The notes beneath the pieces are model-generated. The model saw only the letters and a list, made by a program, of their open reading frames with translations. It was not told the origin of the DNA and ran no database searches. A program made the position numbers and the translations under genes. Source: Dyella sp. SG609 (GTDB lineage Bacteria; Pseudomonadota; Gammaproteobacteria; Xanthomonadales; Rhodanobacteraceae). From it: a stretch of 64,000 bases of DNA. This document shows, in pieces, positions 37,221 through 47,832 of this stretch. Position 1 is the first letter of the stretch. The number at the start of each line of letters is the position of its first letter. The stretch lies in the NCBI RefSeq assembly GCF_012275375.1, contig NZ_JAAZQJ010000011.1, forward strand, positions 106,929-170,928. Direction: 5' to 3'.

Positions 37221-39322
37221 TTCAGATGCTCCCACAAGTACGTATAGCCCAGCGCATTCATGAAGGCCGACTGCTTGTTGTCCGCCGCCGCGCCATGGCC
37301 GCCTTCGACGTTCTCGTAGAAGGCGGCGTCGTAGCCCAGCCCCGCCAGCTTCGCGTACATCTTGCGGGCATGCACGGGACCGACGCGGTCGTCGCGCGTC
37401 GAGGTGGTGAACAGCACCGGCGGATACTTCTGTCCGGCCTTGGCATTGGTGTAGGGCGAGAAGGCCTTGATCCAGGCCCATTCCTCCGGCTTGTCCGGAT
37501 CGCCGTATTCGGCCATCCACGAAGCGCCGGCGGACAGATGCGTGTAGCGCTGCATGTCCAGCAGCGCCACCTGGCTGACGATGGCGCCGTACAGCTGCGG
37601 ATACAGCGTGAGCATGTTGCCCATCAGCAGGCCGCCGTTGCTGCCGCCCATCGCACCCAGGTGCGCCGGTGAAGTAATGCCGCGCTTGATCAGGTCCTGC
37701 GAGACCGCGGCGAAATCCTCGTAGGCGCGCAGGCGGTTGGCCTTGAGTGCCGCCTTGTGCCAGCGCGGGCCGTATTCGCCGCCGCCGCGGATATTGGCGA
37801 TCACGTACACGCCGCCCTTGTCCAGCCAGGCGCGGCCCACGCTGCCGCTGTAGGCCGGCTGCAGCGAGATCTCGAAGCCGCCATAGCCGTACTGCAGGGT
37901 GGGGTTCTTGCCGTCGGCCTTCAGGTCCTTGGAGGCGATCTCGAAGTAGGGCACGCGCGTGCCGTCCTTCGACGCGACGAAATGCTGGCTGACGCGGTAC
38001 CTGGAGGCGTCGAAGAACGCCGGACTGTGCTTGATCGCCTGCGGCTCGCCGCTGCCGAGCGTCCCGGCGTACAGCGTGGTCGGTTGCAGGAAGCCGCTGA
38101 CGGTGAGGAAGTAATCGTCGCTGTCGTCCGCGTCGATGCCGGTCGCGGCGATGGTGGAGAGCTCCGGCGCGCCGCCCAGGCTTTCGCGCTTCCACGCGCC
38201 ATCCTGCGGCGTGAGCACCTCCAGGCGGTTCACCACGTTGTCCATCACGTTGAGGATCAGGTGATGGCGCGTCCACGAGTGGGCGTCCAGCGCGGTGCTT
38301 TCGGTGGGTTCGAACAGCACGGTGAGCGGCAGCTTGCCGTCCCGGTACTTGCCGGCCATGTAGTCGTCGAACTTCGCCGCCAGCAGCGAGCCGGATTTGT
38401 AGGTCTTGCCGCCCAGCGTCCAGTCGCTGCGCGGCGTGACCAGCAGCCATTCGCGCTGCACGTCGGTGCTGGCGTCGCTGGGCACGTCGATCTTGACGAG
38501 CTTGCCGTCCTTGCCGCGCAGGAACGTCTCGCTGTCGTAGAAGGCGATCTGGCGGTGCACGAAGTCGCGCTCGAAACCGGGCGTGTGATCGCGCTCGGCG
38601 GAGATGCTCATGTCCTCGTGCTTGCCTTCGTATACGGTGGCGGCCGACGACAGCGGCGTGCCGCGCTTCCATTCCTTGACGATGCGCGGATAGCTGGAGG
38701 CGGTCATCGAGCCGGGGCCGAAATCGGTGGCCACGTACAAGGTGTCCTGGTCTTTCCAGGTGACCTGGGTCTTGGCCTCGGGCAGGGCGAAGCCGTCCTT
38801 GACGAACTGCTTCGAGGCCAGGTCGAACTCGCGTACCACGTCGGCGTCGGCGCCGCCGCGCGAGAGCATCAGCAGGCAGCGCTTATTGGCCGGCTTCAGG
38901 CAGTCGGCGCCGTGCCACACCCAGTTTTCTTGCTCCGCCTTGGACAGCGCGTCGAGATCGAGCACCGTCTCCCAGGCAGGCTGTTCTTTTGCGTACTCGG
39001 TGGGCGAGGTGCGCCGCCACAGGCCGCGCGGGTGTTCCTTGTCGCGCCAGAAGTTGTAGTAGTGGTCGCCGATCTTCGCCACGAACGGAATGCGCGCGTT
39101 GGAGTCGAGCACTTCCAGGATGCGCGCGTCGAGCTGCTTGAACTCGGGCGTGTCGGCGTATTTCTTTACCGTCTCGGCATTGTGTTGGCGCACCCAGTCG
39201 AGCTGTTTCGCGCCGTCGATGTCTTCCAGCCACAGGTTGGCGTCGGTGGCGGGAGGCGTGGCGGCGTGGGCGATGCCGGTCATGGAAAAGGCCATCAGGA
39301 GGGAAAGGGCGAGCTTGTTCAC
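37217..39322 (-). CDS. Secreted prolyl oligopeptidase family protease (S9A-like)
   Basis: The 701-residue enzyme cleaves short peptides after proline or a related residue. A signal peptide (MNKLALSLLMAFSMTGIAHA) sends it to the periplasm or beyond. The N-terminal beta-propeller spans roughly residues 60-420; the alpha/beta hydrolase domain carries Ser in MGGSNGGLLMGN, Asp in TSTRDDRVGPVHA and His in VEGGHGAAADN. The chosen start is GTG, with AAGGA 7 bases upstream; an ATG at 39355 would precede the signal peptide. Its neighbour is a 1041-residue TonB receptor, hinting at peptide use. Confidence 0.92.
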   Translation of the reverse strand: MNKLALSLLMAFSMTGIAHAATPPATDANLWLEDIDGAKQLDWVRQHNAETVKKYADTPEFKQLDARILEVLDSNARIPFVAKIGDHYYNFWRDKEHPRGLWRRTSPTEYAKEQPAWETVLDLDALSKAEQENWVWHGADCLKPANKRCLLMLSRGGADADVVREFDLASKQFVKDGFALPEAKTQVTWKDQDTLYVATDFGPGSMTASSYPRIVKEWKRGTPLSSAATVYEGKHEDMSISAERDHTPGFERDFVHRQIAFYDSETFLRGKDGKLVKIDVPSDASTDVQREWLLVTPRSDWTLGGKTYKSGSLLAAKFDDYMAGKYRDGKLPLTVLFEPTESTALDAHSWTRHHLILNVMDNVVNRLEVLTPQDGAWKRESLGGAPELSTIAATGIDADDSDDYFLTVSGFLQPTTLYAGTLGSGEPQAIKHSPAFFDASRYRVSQHFVASKDGTRVPYFEIASKDLKADGKNPTLQYGYGGFEISLQPAYSGSVGRAWLDKGGVYVIANIRGGGEYGPRWHKAALKANRLRAYEDFAAVSQDLIKRGITSPAHLGAMGGSNGGLLMGNMLTLYPQLYGAIVSQVALLDMQRYTHLSAGASWMAEYGDPDKPEEWAWIKAFSPYTNAKAGQKYPPVLFTTSTRDDRVGPVHARKMYAKLAGLGYDAAFYENVEGGHGAAADNKQSAFMNALGYTYLWEHLK

Positions 39323-39396
39323 CGTGATTCCTTGCGGGGGAGGCGGTCGGACCATTCAAGCAGTTCGCCATGGAACACGAAACCGGCCCGCGACGC

Positions 39397-39425
39397 AAAA
39401 AAAAGCCGCCGGGAGAACCGGCGGC
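39397..39425 (-). terminator. Intrinsic terminator of the TonB-dependent receptor gene
   Basis: On the minus strand an 8-bp stem (GCCGCCGG / CCGGCGGC, loop TTCTC) is followed by eight T, 71 bases beyond the receptor stop. Confidence 0.93.
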
Positions 39426-39495
39426 ACTCGGGGAGACCCGAAGACCTCGGCGCCATGCCTGGCGCCGGGCTCGGTTGTTGTGTAATGCCTTTCGC

Positions 39496-42400
39496 TTAGA
39501 AGTCGTAGCGCGCGGTGATGCGGAAGTAGCGCGGGTCCGACACGTTCAGTTCACGCAGGTAGAGCTGGTTCGGCGTGTTGCGCGAGCTGGTCTCGTAGCG
39601 ATAGTTGTAGGCCGTGGCCACCTGGCGGTTGAGCACGTTGATCACGTCCAGCTGCAGGGTCAGCTCCTTCAGCCAGGCCGGCGAATAGGCCACGTTGAGG
39701 TTCAGCTGGTAGGTCCACGGCGCCGAGCCGTGCGAGCCGCGCGGCGAGAAGGCGTAGTCCGCGGCCGCCGGCTTGTAGCCCGCGCTGCCCGGAGCCGTAC
39801 CCGAACCGGACAGGCCGCAGAACCAGTAGGCCGCACCGCTGTACAGGCCCTTGTCGGCCGTCGGGTAGTGGCTGGTGCAGTTCTTCGGACGGCCCGAGGC
39901 GGCGATCAGCGACGCGCCGAAACGCCATTCCTCGGTGGCCTGGAAGTAGCCGAACGCCTTGATCTGGTGCTTGCGGTTGTTCGGCAGCAGGCCGTTGGAG
40001 CCGACCATCAGCTGCGGCAGGTCCCAGTCCTGGGTGGTCGACACGTCGGCCTGGCCGCCGTTGCCGGTATCCAGGTCGGAGGCCAGCTGGCCTTCGGTGT
40101 TGCCGTAGTTGCGCGAGTAGGTGTAGTCGACGCGGCCGTACCACTTGTCGGCGAACGGATGCTCCAGGAACAGGTCGAGCGCGTAGTACTTGCGCTTGAG
40201 TTCGGGCAGGCCCAGCTGCTCGCGGGTGTAGGTGACGGCCTTGAAGCTGCCGTCGGCCTGTTCCTGCAGGAAGGTGTTGGTGGTGCCCGGGTTGAACAGG
40301 AAGCAGGCGCCGCCCAGCGCCGGGGCGCAGGTGTCGTCGATCGCGCTGCGCAGCTTGCGGTAGGTCAGCTTGGCGCCCCAGTTGTAGGTCGGGGAGAGCT
40401 GCTGCTCCATGCCGGCGATGTACTCGTCCTGGTAATGCGACTTCAGGCCCTTCGCCGCCACGGTGCGCGGATCCGGCGCCGTGCCGCATTCCAGGTTGCT
40501 GGAGATGGCATTGGTGTTGCCGCAGGTGTAGCCCTTGCTGCGGTCCACCGCGACCGGGGTGAGGCCGGTCGGCGCGCCGGTCTTCGGGTCGACGCCGGTG
40601 TAGGTGTAGTACTCGTTGGTGATCAGCGAGCCGGAGGCGCCGCGCACCGCCACGTTATTGGGCATGGCCAGGTGATAGCGGCCGGCGTTGGCGAACAGCT
40701 TCAGCGAGGAATCGCCGTAGACGTCCCAGGCCGCGCCGATGCGCGGGGCGAGCTGGTGGCGCTGGCGCGCATAGGCCTCGCCGTTGCCGTTGTAGTTGGT
40801 GAACTGCTCGTTGCGCAGGCCCAGCGAGAGCAGCCAGCGGTCGGAGATCTGCCAGCGGTCCTCGATGAACTGGGCCTGCTGCTCGGTCTTCACCTTGGCG
40901 TTCTGCGTGTTGTAGGCGCGCGAGACGAAATAGCCCTGCGTGCCCAGGCCGCCGGCCGAGGCCGGCGAGGCGACGCCGTGGCTGGCATCGATGCCGATGG
41001 TCGGGTCCTTCTGCCAGCCGTACACCCAGGCGTAGCCGCCCGGATAGGACGAGCCGGTGAGCGATTCGGCCGTCTGCGCGTCGTAGCCGGCACGCAGGGT
41101 GTGGTCGCCGAGGCGGTACTCGACGTCCAGGCGCCAGCCGTGGGTCTTGTCGTTGGCGCCCGGGATCAGCAGCGAGGTCACCGCGCCCTGCTGGCAGGCG
41201 TTGTAGGTCAGGCCCGGGGCCTGCACCGTCGCCGAGGACGAGATGTACGGGCAGTTCGGGTCATAGCCGAACGGCTGCTGCAGATGCTCGAGGTTCTGCT
41301 TGCCGACCAGCGCCGACACGGTCAGGTCGTCGGTGACGTAGCTGGTGTACTTGGCGATGTACAGGCGGCTGCTGTCCTTCTGGTGCACGCCGCCGTTCTT
41401 GACGTTGCCGTGCGAGGAGTCGCCGTAGTTGAACGCGTAGCGGCTGGAGTCGTAGACGATGTTGTCCTGGACGCCGGTGAATTCCAGGATGTTGCTGTCG
41501 GTGATGTTCCAGTCGATCTTCGCCGTCCAGCGCGGCAACTTGTAGGTGTAGTCGTTCCAGCCGGTCTTGGCGGTGGTGCTGGACGAGTTGGAGAACGAAG
41601 CGACGGCGTTGCCGCTCTGCTTGGTCATCTCGCCGTCGACGTAGAAGAACAGCTTGTCCTTGATCAGCGGGCCGCTGAAGTAGGCGCCGTAGGTGTTGTA
41701 CGAGTACTGGTTCTTGTTGCGGTACCAGTACAGCGTGCCATCGGTGGGCGTGGCGCTGCCGGGGCCGTAGTAGCCGGTCTTCGGGAAGTAGTTGTTGCGC
41801 GGGTTGGCGCGCAGCGCTTCCGGACGCAGGATGGCGTAGACGCCGCCCTTCCACTGGTTGGAGCCGCGCTTGGTGACGATGTTGATCACGCCGCCGGTGG
41901 AGCGGCCGAACTCGGCGCCGTAGCCGCCGGTGAGCACCTGCTCCTGGTCGATCGCGTCGAACGGCAGGGTGGTGGCGCCCAGCGACTGCAGCGGGTTGGT
42001 CACGGCATAGCCGTTGATGTAGTACGCGTTCTCCGACGAAGCCGCGCCGCCGAAGCTCGGGATGTTGCCGAAGCCGGTGGTGCTGTAGCTGGAGTTCTCC
42101 ACCACGCCCGGCGCGAGCAGGGCGGCGGCGCCGACGCTGCGCGCGATCGGCAGCTTGTTGAGCTGCTCGGAAGTGAGCACGGTGCGCGTGTCCACCGAGG
42201 ACACGTCGATCGCCGGCAGCGCGGAGGCCACCACCGACACGCCCTCGAGGTTCTTCGCGTCGCCGCCGGCCGCGGCCGCCGCGCCGAAGGACACCTCGGT
42301 ACCGCTGGAGATGGCGACCACGATGTTGTCGCGGGTGCTGACGGAGGCGCCATTGTTCTGCAGCGTCACCTTGTACTTGCCCACCGGCAGGGTGGAGAAG

Positions 42401-42621
42401 CGGTAGCGGCCGCTGTCGTCCACGGTAGCGGTGCGGCTGAAGCCGGTCTCGGTGTTTTCGGCGACGACCGTGGTGCCCTGCTTGGCGGCGATCTGGCCGA
42501 AGATCGAGCCGGTGGTGTTGGACTGCGCGAGCGCGCCGGTGCTGGCGAACGCGAGGCCCATGGCGAGCGTCAGTGCGGAATAGCGCAGCGAACGCGCCGC
42601 CGTGAAGGTGGTGATGGTCAT
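39496..42621 (-). CDS. TonB-dependent receptor, Oar-like, with carboxypeptidase-regulatory-like N-domain
   Basis: The 1041-residue outer-membrane protein begins with a signal peptide (ALTLAMGLAFASTGALA). Residues 35-105 form a CarboxypepD_reg-like (CNA-B) domain (TATVDDSGRYRFSTLPVGKY). A plug domain follows (LTSEQLNKLPIARSVGAAAL, GYGAEFGRSTGGVINIVTKR) and then a 22-stranded-type barrel ending in RITARYDF, whose final aromatic residue suits BAM insertion. Oar-like receptors import unknown substrates, perhaps peptides or glycans. The neighbouring secreted prolyl oligopeptidase suggests peptides. No TonB box was identified with confidence. Confidence 0.92.
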   Translation of the reverse strand: MTITTFTAARSLRYSALTLAMGLAFASTGALAQSNTTGSIFGQIAAKQGTTVVAENTETGFSRTATVDDSGRYRFSTLPVGKYKVTLQNNGASVSTRDNIVVAISSGTEVSFGAAAAAGGDAKNLEGVSVVASALPAIDVSSVDTRTVLTSEQLNKLPIARSVGAAALLAPGVVENSSYSTTGFGNIPSFGGAASSENAYYINGYAVTNPLQSLGATTLPFDAIDQEQVLTGGYGAEFGRSTGGVINIVTKRGSNQWKGGVYAILRPEALRANPRNNYFPKTGYYGPGSATPTDGTLYWYRNKNQYSYNTYGAYFSGPLIKDKLFFYVDGEMTKQSGNAVASFSNSSSTTAKTGWNDYTYKLPRWTAKIDWNITDSNILEFTGVQDNIVYDSSRYAFNYGDSSHGNVKNGGVHQKDSSRLYIAKYTSYVTDDLTVSALVGKQNLEHLQQPFGYDPNCPYISSSATVQAPGLTYNACQQGAVTSLLIPGANDKTHGWRLDVEYRLGDHTLRAGYDAQTAESLTGSSYPGGYAWVYGWQKDPTIGIDASHGVASPASAGGLGTQGYFVSRAYNTQNAKVKTEQQAQFIEDRWQISDRWLLSLGLRNEQFTNYNGNGEAYARQRHQLAPRIGAAWDVYGDSSLKLFANAGRYHLAMPNNVAVRGASGSLITNEYYTYTGVDPKTGAPTGLTPVAVDRSKGYTCGNTNAISSNLECGTAPDPRTVAAKGLKSHYQDEYIAGMEQQLSPTYNWGAKLTYRKLRSAIDDTCAPALGGACFLFNPGTTNTFLQEQADGSFKAVTYTREQLGLPELKRKYYALDLFLEHPFADKWYGRVDYTYSRNYGNTEGQLASDLDTGNGGQADVSTTQDWDLPQLMVGSNGLLPNNRKHQIKAFGYFQATEEWRFGASLIAASGRPKNCTSHYPTADKGLYSGAAYWFCGLSGSGTAPGSAGYKPAAADYAFSPRGSHGSAPWTYQLNLNVAYSPAWLKELTLQLDVINVLNRQVATAYNYRYETSSRNTPNQLYLRELNVSDPRYFRITARYDF

Positions 42622-42970
42622 TACAACAGACTCCCCCAGAGATGAATTCGAAAGGCGCGGGTGCGGGCCCGCGCGGTCAAAAGGGGACGCACTCCGGCGG
42701 CAGCAGGCCGCAAGAACCTGCTCCGGTTCCTCCCCAGGAACCAGAAATGCGCGTCGGATTGCGTTTCCCCCGTGGCCGGATGACTTCCGGCCTAGATCGG
42801 TTCTAGCGAAGACTTACGAATGGGTCAACACGTTCGTAACAAAAAACGTATAGGTATTTTTCACATTGCTGCGACGTCAATGATTTACAGAGACATGCGC
42901 GGCCGTAGGGCCTTGCGCGACGATCGCTGAAACTTACGCCGGACTTGCTGCCTGCTTGCGTGAACGTGAC
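42622..42970. other. Long intergenic region before the TonB receptor gene
   Basis: About 350 bases without a gene. It holds the receptor promoter and an approximately 170-base untranslated leader. The leader includes a GGTTCCT / AGGAACC hairpin around GGGG (minus strand, near 42722-42746). Positions 42830-42890 are distinctly AT-rich (AACAAAAAACGTATAGGTAT) compared with the surroundings. No coding frame or known riboswitch was recognised. Confidence 0.6.
42800..42828 (-). promoter_or_regulatory. Putative sigma-70 promoter of the TonB receptor gene
   Basis: Read on the minus strand, TTGACC (42823-42828) and TAGAAC (42800-42805) are 17 bases apart. The -35 matches the consensus at five positions, the -10 at four. 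The predicted start is about 170 bases before the ATG. Confidence 0.6.
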
Positions 42971-42977
42971 GGGCAAA

Positions 42978-43008
42978 GAAAAAGCGGCCCTTGCGGGCCG
43001 CTTTTTTC
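42978..43008. terminator. Bidirectional intrinsic terminator
   Basis: The stem AGCGGCCC / GGGCCGCT (loop TTGC) sits between an A-run and a T-run. On the minus strand it terminates hppA, 47 to 77 bases after its stop. Confidence 0.92.
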
Positions 43009-43054
43009 TGTATGGACGTCCGAAGTTTAGACGTCTAAATGGATGGCGCCGGAT

Positions 43055-45106
<2,052 letters not shown>

Positions 45107-45232
45107 CGAAGCCTCCCCATCCCGGTTGTAGTGACCGCCCTTTGCGGGCGGGTCCGGCGAGTATAGGCAGAGGTCGGCGAGGCTTTTGTTGTGCGACGCA
45201 ACGCGCAGGCCATGGCGATTGCATCGGCGCAA

Positions 45233-45260
45233 GAAAAAGGCGGTGTCCGTAGACACCGCC
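45233..45260 (-). terminator. Intrinsic terminator of the RcnB-like gene
   Basis: On the minus strand the stem GGCGGTGTC / GACACCGCC (loop TACG) is followed by TTTTTCTT, 35 bases after the stop of the RcnB-like gene. Confidence 0.88.
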
Positions 45261-45294
45261 TTCACCAAATTCCTTCCCTGGCCGCGTGTGCCGC

Positions 45295-45765
45295 TTAGTT
45301 GAGCACCATGTCCAGGATGATGCCGGTACCGATGGCGACCAGCAGATAGCCGCCATCGTCGCGCACCCAGTGATAGCCGTACGGCGGCGGGCGCAGGCGG
45401 TAGTAGCGGTAGTCGTTCACCACGTAGACCGGGCCGTAATAGCGCTCGCCGCGCGCCCAGCGATGGTGCGGGCGGTAGTAGCCGCCATGGTAGTAGCGGC
45501 GGTCGTCGTGCCAGCCGCGGTCGGGGCCGCGCCAATGGTCGTGGCGGTCCCAGTCCCGGCGGCCCCAATCCCGATGACCGTCCCTGCGTTCCCAGTTGCC
45601 ATGGCCGCGGTCGCGGTCGTAGTGGCCATGGCGGTCGCCGCGGTCGTGCCCGCGGCCATGGTCGTTGTCGGCCAGCGCGGCGCCGCTGCCGAGCAGCAGG
45701 CCGGCGGCGAGGAACAGGCTGCCGAGGAACTGTTTGCCGAAGAACTGTTTGCTTGGCGTCTTCAT
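45295..45765 (-). CDS. RcnB-family periplasmic protein
   Basis: The 156-residue protein has a signal peptide ([20 protein letters not shown]), a low-complexity Asp/His/Arg/Gly-rich middle (residues 33-95, for example [18 protein letters not shown]), and a C-terminal RcnB domain: [20 protein letters not shown] and [20 protein letters not shown]. RcnB tunes nickel and cobalt homeostasis in E. coli; many homologues have unknown roles, and the His-rich middle could bind metal. GGAGGAG precedes the ATG. The rcn efflux genes are not nearby. Confidence 0.9.
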   Translation of the reverse strand: MKTPSKQFFGKQFLGSLFLAAGLLLGSGAALADNDHGRGHDRGDRHGHYDRDRGHGNWERRDGHRDWGRRDWDRHDHWRGPDRGWHDDRRYYHGGYYRPHHRWARGERYYGPVYVVNDYRYYRLRPPPYGYHWVRDDGGYLLVAIGTGIILDMVLN

Positions 45766-46417
45766 ATGCGCTCCTCCCGACGGACTGCCGTCGTTAGGAA
45801 AGATCGTAGAAAGCTGCGTCTGAACGCCGGGGCTTATTCGTCACAGGATCTTCATCTGGCGGTCAGCCGTGTCACCGCCACGACACCGTTGTTCTATCGA
45901 ATTGAAATGATTGATTTGAAATAAGATTTCTTCTGAGCTGCGGCAGTGGGACGGCCGCTGCCGTGGTCGCCGGCGAGTGCGCCGGCTGGCCCGGCGCCGC
46001 GCCGACGCGGCACGCGACTTCCGCCACCGGATCGAGGACAGCCGCGGCATGGTCGAAGCCGGCATGGGACATGGGGGCATGGGGCATGGCCCTGGCCGCA
46101 GGCACTGCAGCGCATCGTGGAAGGCGCCGTCCAGGTGTCGCTCGGTGACGGGAATCAGCGCGAACAGTCGCGGCAGTCCGACCGCAGCGGTGAGATCGGC
46201 GTTGCCGTGCGCCATGTGATCGAGACGATCCGCCGGAACGCGGTCCTGGTGAAGGGAGCCGGCACGGCCCCGCGGGAGCGGATGGACAACCTGTGCCGGC
46301 CGGTCGGCTTGTTCCATGTCGCTGGCGAAATGGCCGATGCGGAAGCGTGACGCGGCTCGCGCGCCCTTGCCGAAAGGCGTACAGGCGCTCGCAAGACCTT
46401 GTGGCAAGCTGCGCCCC
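45766..46417. other. 650-base region without a recognisable gene
   Basis: Open frames exist on both strands (for example plus 45946-46350 and minus 45841-46542), but none has a good start site, family resemblance or signal peptide. They overlap each other almost completely. The left part (45890-45930) is AT-rich and contains ATTGATTTGAA, also found at 47731-47741 on the far side of the next two genes. The stretch may be a decayed gene. No promoter was assigned. Confidence 0.5.
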
Positions 46418-46942
46418 ATGAAGCGGCCAGTGAAAAGCTTTGCGCACAGGTGGCCGGGGCGGCTCGCGCTGTCCTGCCTGCTGCTGCCGTGGGCGGCACA
46501 GGCGTTTTCCCCGCCGGAACGCCTGGAGTGGCATGGCCGCACCTATGACGTGCTGGGCGATCCGCTGGCCCAGCACTACGCCGGCCGCGAGCGGCCGCGC
46601 TTCATGCCGGCGCCGTTGCGCAGCGCCACCGACGACGAGCGCGGCTATACCGGCCGCTGGCGCCTGGAAGACGACCGCCTCTACCTGGTGGACATCGATA
46701 CCTGGCTTTGCATCGACGCGGCCGTGTATGCCGGCGAATGCCATCGCGCCACGCTGCCGGAACTGTTCGGCGTGGCGCCGGGCAAGCCGGTGTTCGCCGA
46801 GTGGTATAGCGGCGAGCTGGTGCTGCCGGATGCGGTATCGTCGCGCGCCATGGAGCGGACCATCCGCATCACATTGAAGGCGGGCAGGGTGACGCGTATC
46901 GAGACGGTCGACGAGAAGCAGTCGGCGGGCAGGGATCGCTGA
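46418..46942 (+). CDS. Secreted hypothetical protein
   Basis: The 174-residue protein has a signal peptide (WPGRLALSCLLLPWAAQAFS, cleavage near AQA). The mature part has no recognised domain; it carries two cysteines (LCIDAAVYAGECHRAT) that could form a disulfide, and beta-rich segments such as GYTGRWRLEDDRLYLVDID. It abuts the alpha/beta hydrolase gene, whose GTG start follows its stop directly, so the two are probably cotranslated and related in function. Confidence 0.65.
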   Translation: MKRPVKSFAHRWPGRLALSCLLLPWAAQAFSPPERLEWHGRTYDVLGDPLAQHYAGRERPRFMPAPLRSATDDERGYTGRWRLEDDRLYLVDIDTWLCIDAAVYAGECHRATLPELFGVAPGKPVFAEWYSGELVLPDAVSSRAMERTIRITLKAGRVTRIETVDEKQSAGRDR

Positions 46943-47710
46943 GTGTTCCTGCGCGTTATCGGCGTGATGGCCGTATTGGCTGGATTGCTCTACATCGCTT
47001 TCGCGGCCGCGCTGTACTTCAACCAGCGCGGCATGATCTACCACCCCGAGTTCAGCTGGCGCGTGGCGCATGCGCCGGACTTGGTGCTGGTCAACCAGGG
47101 CGTGACCTTGCGCGGCTGGGTGGTGAATCCCGGCAAGCCGCGTGCGCTGCTGTATTTCGGCGGCAATGGCGAACGGGTCGAGGATGCGCGCGAGGAGCTG
47201 GCGCGGTGGTTTCCCGAGCGCACCGTTTATCTGCTGCCCTATCGCGGCTATGCGGCCAGCGAGGGCGAGCCCACGGAGCAGGCGCTCGTGGCCGATGCGC
47301 TTGCCTGGTTCGACCGGGTGGCGAAGGACCACGTTTCGGTGGCCGTGCTGGGGCGCAGCCTGGGCAGTGGGGTTGCGGTGCAGCTGGCGGCGCGGCGGCC
47401 TGTCGAGCGGCTGGCGCTGGTGACGCCGTTCGACAGCCTGGTGCGTGTGGCGCAGGGCTTCTATCCGTGGTTTCCGGTCGACTGGCTGGCACGCGATCGC
47501 TTCGATTCCTGGCGTTATGCGCCGCAGGTGCGTTGCCCGGTGCTGATCGTGCGTGCTGGCGAGGATCAGCTGATGCCGGCCGAGCGCACAGCTGCGCTGG
47601 CGGCGAGCTTCGCCACGCCGCCGCTGCTGCAGGTGGTGCCGGAGGCGGGGCATAACGATATCCAGGACTATCTGGCGTACCGCGCCAGCCTCACGCGTTT
47701 CTTTCCGTAG
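46943..47710 (+). CDS. Alpha/beta hydrolase, Bem46/ABHD13-like
   Basis: The 255-residue protein has an N-terminal membrane anchor (VIGVMAVLAGLLYIAFAAAL) and an alpha/beta hydrolase fold. The catalytic Ser is in VLGRSLGSGVAVQLA, Asp in RAGEDQLMPAERT and His in PEAGHNDIQDY. The oxyanion region is YFGGNGERVED. Substrates of this group are unclear (lipid or peptide esters). The start is GTG, immediately after the preceding TGA. A cluster of AT-rich palindromes follows. Confidence 0.85.
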   Translation: MFLRVIGVMAVLAGLLYIAFAAALYFNQRGMIYHPEFSWRVAHAPDLVLVNQGVTLRGWVVNPGKPRALLYFGGNGERVEDAREELARWFPERTVYLLPYRGYAASEGEPTEQALVADALAWFDRVAKDHVSVAVLGRSLGSGVAVQLAARRPVERLALVTPFDSLVRVAQGFYPWFPVDWLARDRFDSWRYAPQVRCPVLIVRAGEDQLMPAERTAALAASFATPPLLQVVPEAGHNDIQDYLAYRASLTRFFP

Positions 47711-47832
47711 CGTGCGGACACTTCAAATCAAATTGATTTGAAGAACCCGTTCAATTCAATTTGATGTGATTAAGCGGAATGGAAGCACTCAACTCCATTT
47801 GAGTTGAAGAAGGGGCTCAACTCAAATGGAGT
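47711..47832. repeat. Cluster of AT-rich palindromes between convergent genes
   Basis: Three dyads are packed here. CTTCAAATCA / TGATTTGAAG spans 47721-47743. AAATTGATTTGAA pairs with TTCAATTCAATTT (one mismatch) over 47729-47762. A perfect 16-bp repeat, ACTCCATTTGAGTTGA (47792-47807) and its complement (47817-47832), encloses 9 bases. The last arm covers the stop codon of the LysR gene. GC is far below the surroundings. No T-run follows, so an ordinary terminator is unlikely. Confidence 0.85.

Noticed and set aside
39370..42645. A 1091-codon plus-strand frame opposite the TonB receptor
   Set aside because: Composition (VVG, RRR, AAA runs) is typical of a shadow; the minus-strand receptor has a signal peptide, plug and barrel.
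45946..46350. A 134-residue plus-strand frame in the gene-poor stretch
   Set aside because: The minus strand is open as well and neither is recognised. Listed as a region without a gene.
45872..47653. A long minus-strand frame across the unknown region and two genes
   Set aside because: No start site or motif, and the plus-strand genes under it have a signal peptide or a catalytic triad.
47721..47832. The AT-rich palindromes as an ordinary terminator
   Set aside because: Stems are AT-rich and no T-run follows on either strand.
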